From assembly GCA_018713505.1 (NCBI GenBank), contig DVOL01000013.1, forward strand, positions 1-23,803: a stretch of DNA of 23,803 bases, written 5' to 3'. A program made the translations under genes and the position numbers. Position 1 is the stretch's first letter, and every line of letters begins with the position of its first letter. Below are positions 1 through 5,975 of this stretch, in pieces. The notes beneath the pieces are model-generated. The model did no database searches and was not told the DNA's origin. It saw only the letters and a list, made by a program, of their open reading frames with translations. This DNA is from Faeciplasma avium. Lineage in GTDB: Bacteria > Bacillota > Clostridia > Oscillospirales > Ruminococcaceae.

Positions 1-9
1 GGCAGGCCG

Positions 10-151
10 GGCTCCCCGGCTCGGGCAGGGCTGTCCCGGCGTCGCCGGGACAGCCCTATGCCACATCATTCATCCAGTTAAAAGATGGTGCATAGGGCGC
101 ATAGGGCTTGCTGAGCTGACGCTCAGCAAGCCCTGCCCGAGCCGGGGAGCC
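10..151. repeat. Inverted-repeat element A (MITE-like, 142 bp)
   Basis: Two 23-bp arms, 10-32 and 129-151, are perfect reverse complements. Each arm runs inward into its own hairpin: 27-57 (14-bp stem, loop GTC) and 103-134 (14-bp stem, loop TGAC). In the orientation of the right arm, both halves read CATAGGGCT, then a variable 8-bp stem, then AGCCCTGCCC and the rest of the arm. The stems differ in sequence but each is self-complementary. No ORF of its own and no clear target-site duplication are visible. The halves can fold as two separate hairpins or as one long stem. Element B at 9426-9606 has the same architecture with different arm sequence. Confidence 0.75.
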
Positions 152-228
152 TTAGACCGGCAGAGGGCGGTGTCTGCGACAGGTAAAGCCATGCGCCTAA
201 AGCTATGCACAAGCAGCCGATAGAAAAT

Positions 229-261
229 CCCCCCGGATAAGGCAGCCCTTGTCCGAGGGGG
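229..261 (-). terminator. Probable terminator of the SipW-like gene
   Basis: Read on the minus strand, about 50 bases after the stop codon at 309, a C-rich arm (complement of 57-61 plus 52-54) pairs with the G-rich arm that is the complement of 30-37, with a two-base bulge. It is followed by ATTTTCT. The T-run is short, so this is a moderate call. Confidence 0.4.
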
Positions 262-308
262 TGTTTTATGATGACAGCATTTCCCGTGACGGCTCTGCCG
301 CAGGAGGG

Positions 309-1460
309 TCACTGACCGTTTTTCTTTGCCAGCTTTGCCTTTTCCTCCTCGAGCATTCTCATAAGCTCGTCTATTCTTGAGGAGCTGCTGACGCTAGGTC
401 TTGGAGCCTCGGGAGCCGTTTTGACTGCGGGAGTCTGCCTGACTGCAGGGGCTGTACCCTCCTGAGCCTTAGGCGGCGCAGCTGGGGCTTCCGAAGCCGC
501 AGCTCTGCCTGGAGTCATAGCCTCCGGCTGTGCAGAGACGCTATTGTAATATTCTGACAAATCGGAGTCCTGCGACTTGGGAGCCGAAGCTTGTGAGGGG
601 GAGTCCTTTTTTGTCTTGGGGACGCTGAATTCAAACTGAGCGGTGGATTTTTCGCCTCCCGAGCCGCCGGAGGGCGTCCCGAAGTCAAAGCCGGAGAACT
701 CCGCAGGCACCTTTCTTGCGGCGGGAGCCTTTTTCTCGTGCGTGGAGCTGTCAGAATCTGCGATTTTGTCCTCATGCTCGCTCTTGGAGACCCGCCTTGC
801 CCGTGACTCCGCCCCCTTTGCGGACCTTCTGCCAAACTCAAGAGCCGTATCCTCCTGGCTGTAGGAGTCCTCGTAGCCGTAGGAGCTGTCGGCTGACCTT
901 GCAAGCCTTTTTTTCTTGGCTGAGATGATGAGCATCACTACCTCGTAAATCACCAAAAGCGCACAGGGAACTATCACGATGACGAGCATCCCGGTTTTCG
1001 AGGAGGCAAACCTTATCAGCCCTCCCAGGAAGCTGTCGTAGGTTGTAGCGATTCCGATGATGTCCTCCTCGCTGACCGAGAAGGCGTCAAGCTCGGAGGC
1101 GGCGTCCGTTTTAACTATATAAACCTGCCTGACCTCGCCGCTCGGCAGGGTGACATCGCACAGCTCGATAAAGCTGACAAGAGCCAGACTGTCCTCCACC
1201 TCGCAGAGAATAACCGTGCCCGAGGTCTGGGGAAGCTCGCCCTCCTTCACAAAGACCGCAGAGCCTTGCTCGATTCTCGGCTCCATGCTGTCGCTGTTCA
1301 TAAGGTATATCCTTCTGCCGAAAAAGGAGGGAGCAGAGTTGGCGTCCTTGAACACTCCGTAGATTATAAAGGTGCTGACGATAAGAACTATCAGCAAAAG
1401 GATAAGAGCAATGGAGATTATCTCTCCTGCCCGGCGCTTTTTGGATGTCTCCTGAAACAT
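309..1460 (-). CDS. SipW-like signal peptidase homologue (S26 family), probably degenerate, with a long cytoplasmic tail
   Basis: 383 residues. A first membrane segment (about 14-36) is followed by an extracytoplasmic domain with NSDSMEP at 55-61, which matches the SGSMEP box around the nucleophile of archaeal/ER-type signal peptidases (Ser58). A second membrane segment follows (about 157-180). The block IVKTDAASELD (115-125) matches the family's TKGDNN-like box. In active SipW enzymes a T-H-R box supplies the catalytic His; here the aligned stretch is LALVSFIEL (92-100), and there is no His anywhere in residues 60-130. The remaining ~195 residues are a Ser/Ala/Pro/Lys-rich, probably disordered tail that ends in a short helical stretch rich in Glu and Lys. 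The family cleaves signal peptides of exported proteins; here activity is doubtful, and a binding or scaffold role is possible. No exported substrate gene is adjacent. The start has only a weak AAAGGG site upstream. Confidence 0.75.
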   Translation of the reverse strand: MFQETSKKRRAGEIISIALILLLIVLIVSTFIIYGVFKDANSAPSFFGRRIYLMNSDSMEPRIEQGSAVFVKEGELPQTSGTVILCEVEDSLALVSFIELCDVTLPSGEVRQVYIVKTDAASELDAFSVSEEDIIGIATTYDSFLGGLIRFASSKTGMLVIVIVPCALLVIYEVVMLIISAKKKRLARSADSSYGYEDSYSQEDTALEFGRRSAKGAESRARRVSKSEHEDKIADSDSSTHEKKAPAARKVPAEFSGFDFGTPSGGSGGEKSTAQFEFSVPKTKKDSPSQASAPKSQDSDLSEYYNSVSAQPEAMTPGRAAASEAPAAPPKAQEGTAPAVRQTPAVKTAPEAPRPSVSSSSRIDELMRMLEEEKAKLAKKNGQ

Positions 1461-1596
1461 TTTGACACAACCCTTTCTGGAAGAAATTTAAATCTAAACA
1501 AGCTTTATCATTTTATCGGAAAACATGCCGCACCCGCCGAGGCTCCAAGGGCTTAGGACCTCCCCCAAAGCCAGGCCATCAAGCGGATACAAGGTA

Positions 1597-1625
1597 ATTA
1601 TAGCACAATGATTCGATAATAGCAA
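1597..1625 (-). promoter_or_regulatory. Promoter for the SipW-like gene
   Basis: On the minus strand, TTGCTA (1620-1625) is followed by a 17-base spacer and TATAAT (1597-1602), with TGTGC just before the -10. It lies about 135 bases upstream of the ATG at 1460. This AT-rich gap between the divergent rpsF and SipW-like genes (1461-1835) holds no other gene that I can see. Confidence 0.6.
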
Positions 1626-1748
1626 TTATTTTTAGAGCAATTTCTTTTTCTTTTTCATAATAGCTTAAAATGCCCCGGGAGGATAATCTCTAGTCTTAAA
1701 TCCATATTCTTACTAAAAAATGCTCCGGCTAAAATTTAAAAAAATCGC

Positions 1749-1777
1749 TTGACAACGCCCTTTTCATCTGATATAAT
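1749..1777 (+). promoter_or_regulatory. Promoter of the rpsF-ssb-rpsR operon
   Basis: TTGACA (1749-1754), exactly 17 bases, then TATAAT (1772-1777): a full consensus vegetative promoter. Transcription should start near 1784, leaving a leader of about 50 bases with a small GTCTGC/GCAGAC hairpin (about 1794-1814) before the ribosome binding site. Confidence 0.85.
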
Positions 1778-1835
1778 CACTTTGTTATCCTTGTCTGCAC
1801 AAAGAGGCAGACTAAATCCAAAAGGAGGTGCAATA

Positions 1836-2138
1836 ATGGCAAAGCTTACAGAAAGATATGAAGCCTTGATAGTCTTTTCCGTAAAACCCGGAGACGAGGC
1901 TGTTGCTGCTGCCGTTGAGAAGGTAAAGAATTACATCGAGGAGAACGCAACCGAGGTCGAGGTTGACGAGTGGGGAAAGCGCAAGCTGGCGTACGATATC
2001 AACAGGGAGTTTGAGGGTCACTATGTTGTGTTCACCTTCAGCTCAGAGCCTAGCTTCCCGGTGGAGCTAAATCGTGTTCTTGGAATCAACGAGATGGTGC
2101 TTCGTAACCTTATAACCCTAAAGGGCGACTGCAAATAG
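1836..2138 (+). CDS. rpsF: Ribosomal protein bS6
   Basis: 100 residues, typical for S6. It begins MAKLTERYEALIV and carries the S6 features KRKLAYDI and EGHYVVFTF, with a C-terminal block NEMVLRNLITLKGD. S6 binds S18 and the central domain of 16S rRNA in the small subunit. The start at 1836 is chosen over an upstream in-frame start at 1749 because AAAGGAGGTG (1821-1830) lies just before it and the promoter overlaps the longer version. It is the first gene of the conserved rpsF-ssb-rpsR operon. Confidence 0.97.
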   Translation: MAKLTERYEALIVFSVKPGDEAVAAAVEKVKNYIEENATEVEVDEWGKRKLAYDINREFEGHYVVFTFSSEPSFPVELNRVLGINEMVLRNLITLKGDCK

Positions 2139-2204
2139 CGCTCTTAGTACCGGATTCCTCGGCCTTGCGCCGATTACCGACAATGAGCTATGGGAGGATT
2201 GCCA

Positions 2205-2684
2205 ATGCTTAACAGAGTCATTTTAATGGGCAGGATTACACAGGACCTTGAGGTCAGGCAGACGCCTAGCGGAGTATCCGTGCTTTCCTTTACAGTAGCC
2301 GTCGACAGGAGCTTCGTCCGTCAGGGCGAGGATCGTCAGACCGACTTTATAAACTGCGTCGCCTGGAGAAATCAGGCTGAGTTTATCGGAAAGTATTTCT
2401 CAAAGGGAAGGCTTATAGCGCTCGAGGGCAACCTCAGGACTCGCAATTATGACGATAAAAACGGCGTAAAGCACTATGTCACCGAGGTATTTGTCGACAG
2501 TGTTTCCTTCACCGGCGAGCGTGCCTCGCAGGGACAGGACTCTGCCTACAGCTACTCAGGGAGCCGTACACAGCAGTCCCAGAGCCAGCAGCCCGCCTAT
2601 AACGAGCAGTCCTCGGGACCGATAGCGATAGGGAATCTGGATGATTTTGAGGAGATATTAAGCGACGACGGAATACCGTTTTGA
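2205..2684 (+). CDS. ssb: Single-stranded DNA-binding protein
   Basis: 159 residues. The N-terminal OB fold (about 1-105) begins MLNRVILMGRI, with the family signatures TDFINCVAW and GKYFSKG. A Gln/Ser-rich flexible linker follows (about 110-145). The acidic tip ends DDGIPF, the partner-binding tail of bacterial SSB. It coats single-stranded DNA in replication, recombination and repair. The start at 2205 is preferred over 2190 because GGGAGGATT (2192-2200) sits at the right distance from it and would lie inside the longer version. It lies between rpsF and rpsR as in most Firmicutes. Confidence 0.96.
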   Translation: MLNRVILMGRITQDLEVRQTPSGVSVLSFTVAVDRSFVRQGEDRQTDFINCVAWRNQAEFIGKYFSKGRLIALEGNLRTRNYDDKNGVKHYVTEVFVDSVSFTGERASQGQDSAYSYSGSRTQQSQSQQPAYNEQSSGPIAIGNLDDFEEILSDDGIPF

Positions 2685-2712
2685 CCGGTGAATTTTTGAA
2701 AGGAGAAGCAGG

Positions 2713-2952
2713 ATGGAAAAGGCTGCTAACAAGCCCCTGAAGAGGCATCACAAGAAGGTTTGCATGTTCTGCGTTGACAGAGCTGAGACCATTGACTATA
2801 AGGATACCGCAAAGCTTAGAAAGTGCTTGACCGAAAGAGCCAAGATTCTTCCCAGGCGTGTGACAGGTACCTGTGCATACCATCAGAGAGAGCTTACCAA
2901 GGCTGTAAAAAGAGCCAGATATGTCGCTCTTCTGCCCTACTCTGCTGACTGA
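2713..2952 (+). CDS. rpsR: Ribosomal protein bS18
   Basis: 79 residues, normal length for S18. This is the zinc-binding version: CMFC near residue 17, a Cys at about 37 and CAYH near residue 56. The core RAKILPRRVTG and the C-terminal RARYVALLPY are characteristic. S18 pairs with S6 on the 30S platform. AAAGGAG lies just upstream of the ATG. It is the last gene of the operon; a terminator follows within 100 bases. Confidence 0.97.
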   Translation: MEKAANKPLKRHHKKVCMFCVDRAETIDYKDTAKLRKCLTERAKILPRRVTGTCAYHQRELTKAVKRARYVALLPYSAD

Positions 2953-3012
2953 TTCGGTCGGCTGACACGGGGTAAAGCCGGGGATTCAGCCTCGGCGCAT
3001 CTTTAAAATTTT

Positions 3013-3043
3013 GCGGACGGCATTACTGCTGTCCGCATTTTTT
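3013..3043 (+). terminator. Rho-independent terminator of the rpsF operon
   Basis: GCGGACGGCA and TGCTGTCCGC form a 10-bp stem (one G-T pair) with a four-base loop, followed directly by ATTTTTTG. This is a strong intrinsic terminator shape. The rest of 2953-3263 has only minor GC-rich inverted repeats (for example GGCTGA/TCAGCC around 2959-2990) and no gene that I can support. Confidence 0.85.
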
Positions 3044-3263
3044 GTCCCCATTTTTACAGATATGCTGCGGCACGCCGTTCCAAGAATAAAGCCTGCAGAG
3101 CGGCGAAGGCTGCAAAGCCCCAAAACGCCGCCCTGAAAAAGCTCCGGGAAGGCTTACCCCCCGCCCTTGTTAGAGCCGGCGGCTTATCCTCCCCGGGGAA
3201 ACGGCTATGACGCTGATTTTAGAGCCGCCTGCCAGGAGACTAAGCGTTCCCCGTGACGGCAGA

Positions 3264-4955
3264 CTAATTGCCGCTAAGACGCTTTTTCACCTCGTCAAAG
3301 GAGACGCCGAAGCGCTTGTATATCGTCTGAGCGTAGCCCACCTCGAGAGGTGCGCTTCTTGTTATCTTATAAAGCCTTCTGTTGTCGTCGGTGGTGTCGA
3401 CCGTTGTGATTATGCTGACCAGCTTTGTATCGCCTTCAACCTCCTCGTTTAGCCTGTCTAGGCTCTTTGCAAGCTCCAGAAGATGGGTAGCGTAAACTCC
3501 TCTTATCCCTATGCAGCGGAATATTTTAGTCAGCTCGGTGGCGATGATTACGCACTCCGTCGGAGTGGTGGACTGTATCGACTCGTTTAGAAGCAGCATA
3601 GAGTAGCGGGTGGCGTTATCCACCGTGACCTTGAACTGCTTGCATTCCTGAGTAAAGCGGGAGGTGTTGAGTCCGACCTCCTCCTCCTTAGGAAAGTGGG
3701 TAAAGATAAAGTCGACGGGGCTTATCTCGCAGCTCTCGCAGGGGACATATATTCCCGCCTGAGCCAGCACCTGGATTATTCCTATAGCTCTTGTGTAGGT
3801 GGTCTTTCCGCCGTTGTTCGCACCTGTGAGGACATAGAATCTTCCGTCGTCGTCCATGGTGCAGTCGTTTGTTATGATTTTGCCCTTGAGACTGCCCATG
3901 GGGTCCTGGGAGACCATCTGGGTGTAGAAGCTGAGGTCGAACACTCCCTTGGCTCTTAAAGCCCTGTCCTCCATGGGAAGGTATTTCGGTCTGCACATAT
4001 CAAGACCTCTTGCCCTTACCGCCTCGATGATTCTCTTTGCTCCTATATAGAAGCTCATCTGGCTCTCAAAGGTGAGAATATCCTCGGTGCTCTTTTTAAA
4101 GTAGGCTCTTATCGCCCTGTCAAGATGGGTTATATACTCCGAGTTTATCTCTTTTAGCTCCCTGAAAAGCGGAGCCTCGAGGTCGTTGGTGCCGCCGTTT
4201 TCGTTGTAGAGCGAGTGAGTCCTTCCGATAGCCCTTGCGGAGTCGCCGTCTAGGTGCCTGAATATCCAGTCAAAGCGTCCCTTTTTCTTTATGCTGTCGG
4301 TGGACACCGACAGAAGCATAGCCTCCACCGGTCTCATCATGTCGTCGAAGTTGATTCCGACGGTGACGCTCTTGACTCCCTTTGCAAGAACTCTGAGACA
4401 TTCGTCCGTCTCACGCTTTACCTCGTCGAAGTATTCGGAGTTATACACCGAGGCAAAGTATTCGCTAAGACCGATCAGCGCCTGCGAGTTAAAGCGGTCC
4501 TTAAACCTCTGGCAGAACTCATGGCAGCTGGTAATGCACTCTATAAAGGTTTTAAGAGAGCCGAGCCTTGTGTTCAGGGCATAAAAGCTGTCCGCAAGGC
4601 CGAGCTTCTGGATGTTTACATGCTCGTTGATGTAAAGCTTGTGGACATTTTCATAAAGCACCGCCTCAAGCTGCGGGACATTCAAAAAGTCCTCCAGAAT
4701 GTCAAGACGGTAGTTTAAGACCTCCGGGTCGGTGGAGAGCTGGGTCAGCACTCTTAGGGCGCTGAGAGAGTTCTCCGGGCATATAAGCCTTGAAAGAAGC
4801 TCAAGCTCGAGGTTTTGGACATAGTCCTGCGGCAGCTTGGCGATAGCCGACCCTCTTTCTATAGACCTCTGGCGCTTCCCCTCGTCTGGGTATAAAAGGT
4901 CGACAAGGTGCGGCGAACTGCTGACGGTTGTTTCTTCCTGTGAAGTCTTTGCCAT
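3264..4955 (-). CDS. MutS-family ATPase lacking the N-terminal mismatch-recognition domain
   Basis: 563 residues. The N-terminal ~360 residues resemble the MutS helical core/clamp. The C-terminal ~200 residues are the MutS ABC-type ATPase: Walker A TGANNGGKTT (377-386), then NATRYSMLLLNESIQSTT, which aligns with NATEYSLVLMDEIGRGTS of MutS, and YATHLLEL (488-495), which matches the MutS FATHYHEL box. There is no N-terminal mismatch-binding domain and no C-terminal Smr nuclease domain, so it is neither MutS1 nor typical MutS2. The Walker B Asp is Asn457 while Glu458 is kept, and GRGT is replaced. DNA repair or recombination is suggested by family only; the substrate is unknown. The start at 4955 is chosen for GGAGGAAAGGAG just upstream; an in-frame ATG at 5021 lacks such a site. 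It stands alone with its own promoter. Confidence 0.85.
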   Translation of the reverse strand: MAKTSQEETTVSSSPHLVDLLYPDEGKRQRSIERGSAIAKLPQDYVQNLELELLSRLICPENSLSALRVLTQLSTDPEVLNYRLDILEDFLNVPQLEAVLYENVHKLYINEHVNIQKLGLADSFYALNTRLGSLKTFIECITSCHEFCQRFKDRFNSQALIGLSEYFASVYNSEYFDEVKRETDECLRVLAKGVKSVTVGINFDDMMRPVEAMLLSVSTDSIKKKGRFDWIFRHLDGDSARAIGRTHSLYNENGGTNDLEAPLFRELKEINSEYITHLDRAIRAYFKKSTEDILTFESQMSFYIGAKRIIEAVRARGLDMCRPKYLPMEDRALRAKGVFDLSFYTQMVSQDPMGSLKGKIITNDCTMDDDGRFYVLTGANNGGKTTYTRAIGIIQVLAQAGIYVPCESCEISPVDFIFTHFPKEEEVGLNTSRFTQECKQFKVTVDNATRYSMLLLNESIQSTTPTECVIIATELTKIFRCIGIRGVYATHLLELAKSLDRLNEEVEGDTKLVSIITTVDTTDDNRRLYKITRSAPLEVGYAQTIYKRFGVSFDEVKKRLSGN

Positions 4956-5040
4956 GATAGCTCCTTTCCTCCCGAAGATATAAATCGGGGCTTTTAATGT
5001 ATTGATGATAGAAAATTTCAAGCCGTGGGCTTTTTAGCCT

Positions 5041-5069
5041 ATTATATCACGGCATACCCTTAAAAGCAA
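5041..5069 (-). promoter_or_regulatory. Promoter of the MutS-like gene
   Basis: On the minus strand, TTGCTT (5064-5069), a 17-base spacer, then TATAAT (5041-5046). It lies about 85 bases upstream of the chosen ATG at 4955. Confidence 0.65.
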
Positions 5070-5115
5070 TACCGGCTTTCGGCAGGGGATTTGCAAAAGC
5101 TGACCCCTTTGGCTA

Positions 5116-5144
5116 TTGCAATACAGGAAAAGATGTGCTATAAT
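5116..5144 (+). promoter_or_regulatory. Promoter of the rubredoxin-desulfoferrodoxin unit
   Basis: TTGCAA (5116-5121), 17 bases, TATAAT (5139-5144), preceded by TGTGC, an extended -10. The leader to the first gene is about 105 bases and contains a terminator-like hairpin. Confidence 0.75.
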
Positions 5145-5181
5145 GAGCTAAGATGCAAAGCCTTTGAGCTTTAGCTTGTCG

Positions 5182-5210
5182 AAAAAGTCCAGCCCCTGCT
5201 AGACTTTTTT
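5182..5210 (+). terminator. Terminator-like hairpin in the rubredoxin leader (possible attenuator)
   Basis: AAAAAGTCCAGC pairs with GCTAGACTTTTT around a CCCT loop: a 12-bp stem with one C-A mismatch, ending in a run of T. It lies between the promoter at 5116 and the rubredoxin start at 5258, so it could stop transcripts before the genes. No competing antiterminator pairing is evident. Confidence 0.45.
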
Positions 5211-5257
5211 GAATAAATTAGAGGCGGCAATTGATATTTTAATGAGGAGGTTGTATT

Positions 5258-5413
5258 ATGAAGCATGTATGCGATGTTTGCGGCTGGGTTTATGACGAGG
5301 CTGAGGGCTACCCCGAGGGCGGAATCGCTCCCGGCACCAAGTGGGAGGATATCCCTGAGGACTTTGTCTGCCCGCTCTGCGGAGCCGGCAAGGAGATGTT
5401 CTCCGAGGAGTAA
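5258..5413 (+). CDS. Rubredoxin
   Basis: 51 residues, a normal rubredoxin. Cys5 and Cys8 (CDVCGW) and Cys38 and Cys41 (CPLCG) bind the single iron. The family motifs YDEAEG, GIAPGTKWEDIPEDFVCP and a C-terminal KEMF are present. It is a small cytoplasmic electron carrier. The desulfoferrodoxin gene follows after 52 bases, so it most likely supplies electrons to that superoxide reductase. The ATG at 5258 has GAGGAGG at an ideal distance. Confidence 0.96.
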   Translation: MKHVCDVCGWVYDEAEGYPEGGIAPGTKWEDIPEDFVCPLCGAGKEMFSEE

Positions 5414-5465
5414 TTAAGAATATTAGAGCAAGGAAAGGTCTTGCTTACCTGAAAGGATGTTGACT

Positions 5466-5849
5466 ATGAAACAGAGATTTTATATCTGCCCGCACTGCAA
5501 GAAGATAGTCGCCATAGTTAGAGATACCGCAGCTCCGCTTATCTGCTGCGGCGAGAGGATGACCCTTATCGAGCCTGGCACCACCGATGCCGCCGTCGAG
5601 AAGCATGTTCCCGTCATCAGGCAGGAGGGCGGCATGGTCTATGTAACCGTCGGCTCTGTGGAGCATCCGATGACTGCGGAGCATTACATAGAGTGGGTGT
5701 CTTTGCAAACCGCTCAGGGCAACCAGAGAAAGCAGCTTAATCCCGGCGACAAGCCCGAGGTATGCTTTGCCATCTGTCCTGACGATACCGTCGAGGCGGC
5801 GTATGCGTACTGCAATCTTCACAGCCTCTGGGCAGGAAAGCCGGAGTGA
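5466..5849 (+). CDS. dfx: Desulfoferrodoxin (superoxide reductase, two-domain type)
   Basis: 127 residues, the usual length of two-iron desulfoferrodoxin. The N-terminal desulforedoxin-like domain has CPHC and a CC pair (LICCGE) for the Fe(Cys)4 centre. The catalytic domain shows EKHVPVI, SVEHPMTAEHYIEW and CNLHSLW, which supply the four His and one Cys ligands of the superoxide-reducing iron. It reduces superoxide to hydrogen peroxide without releasing oxygen, the common anaerobe strategy. Rubredoxin, encoded just upstream, is the expected electron donor. AAAGGA (5452-5457) favours the start at 5466; an ATG at 5457 overlaps that site. Confidence 0.95.
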   Translation: MKQRFYICPHCKKIVAIVRDTAAPLICCGERMTLIEPGTTDAAVEKHVPVIRQEGGMVYVTVGSVEHPMTAEHYIEWVSLQTAQGNQRKQLNPGDKPEVCFAICPDDTVEAAYAYCNLHSLWAGKPE

Positions 5850-5917
5850 TTTCGGTAAGGCATAGATAGTATGTCAAGACCCTGATAACCCTGATAAAGG
5901 GAAATATTTGTAGCATT

Positions 5918-5952
5918 AATCCGCTCGGACAGACCCGGGCGGATTTAATTTT
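5918..5952 (+). terminator. Terminator of the rubredoxin-desulfoferrodoxin unit
   Basis: AATCCGCTCGG and CCGGGCGGATT form an 11-bp stem (one T-G pair) around ACAGAC, followed by TAATTTT. It lies between the desulfoferrodoxin stop and the convergent comEC end at 5976. Confidence 0.7.
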
Positions 5953-5975
5953 GCGGTCTGCCTGCAAGCCCAGCC

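Noticed and set aside
70..312. Minus-strand open frame of 80 codons over the left inverted-repeat element
   Set aside because: It lies across the repeat arms and the probable terminator, has no recognisable product and overlaps the true gene end.
1784..1835. S6:S18-binding autoregulatory leader motif before rpsF
   Set aside because: The leader has only a small GTCTGC/GCAGAC hairpin and lacks the CCG loop feature expected of that motif.
3207..3452. Plus-strand open frame at the mutS-like gene end, and similar opposite-strand frames throughout
   Set aside because: They lie antisense to genes with clear family motifs and lack ribosome sites.
3264..4955. Assignment as MutS2
   Set aside because: No C-terminal Smr domain, and the length is well below MutS2.
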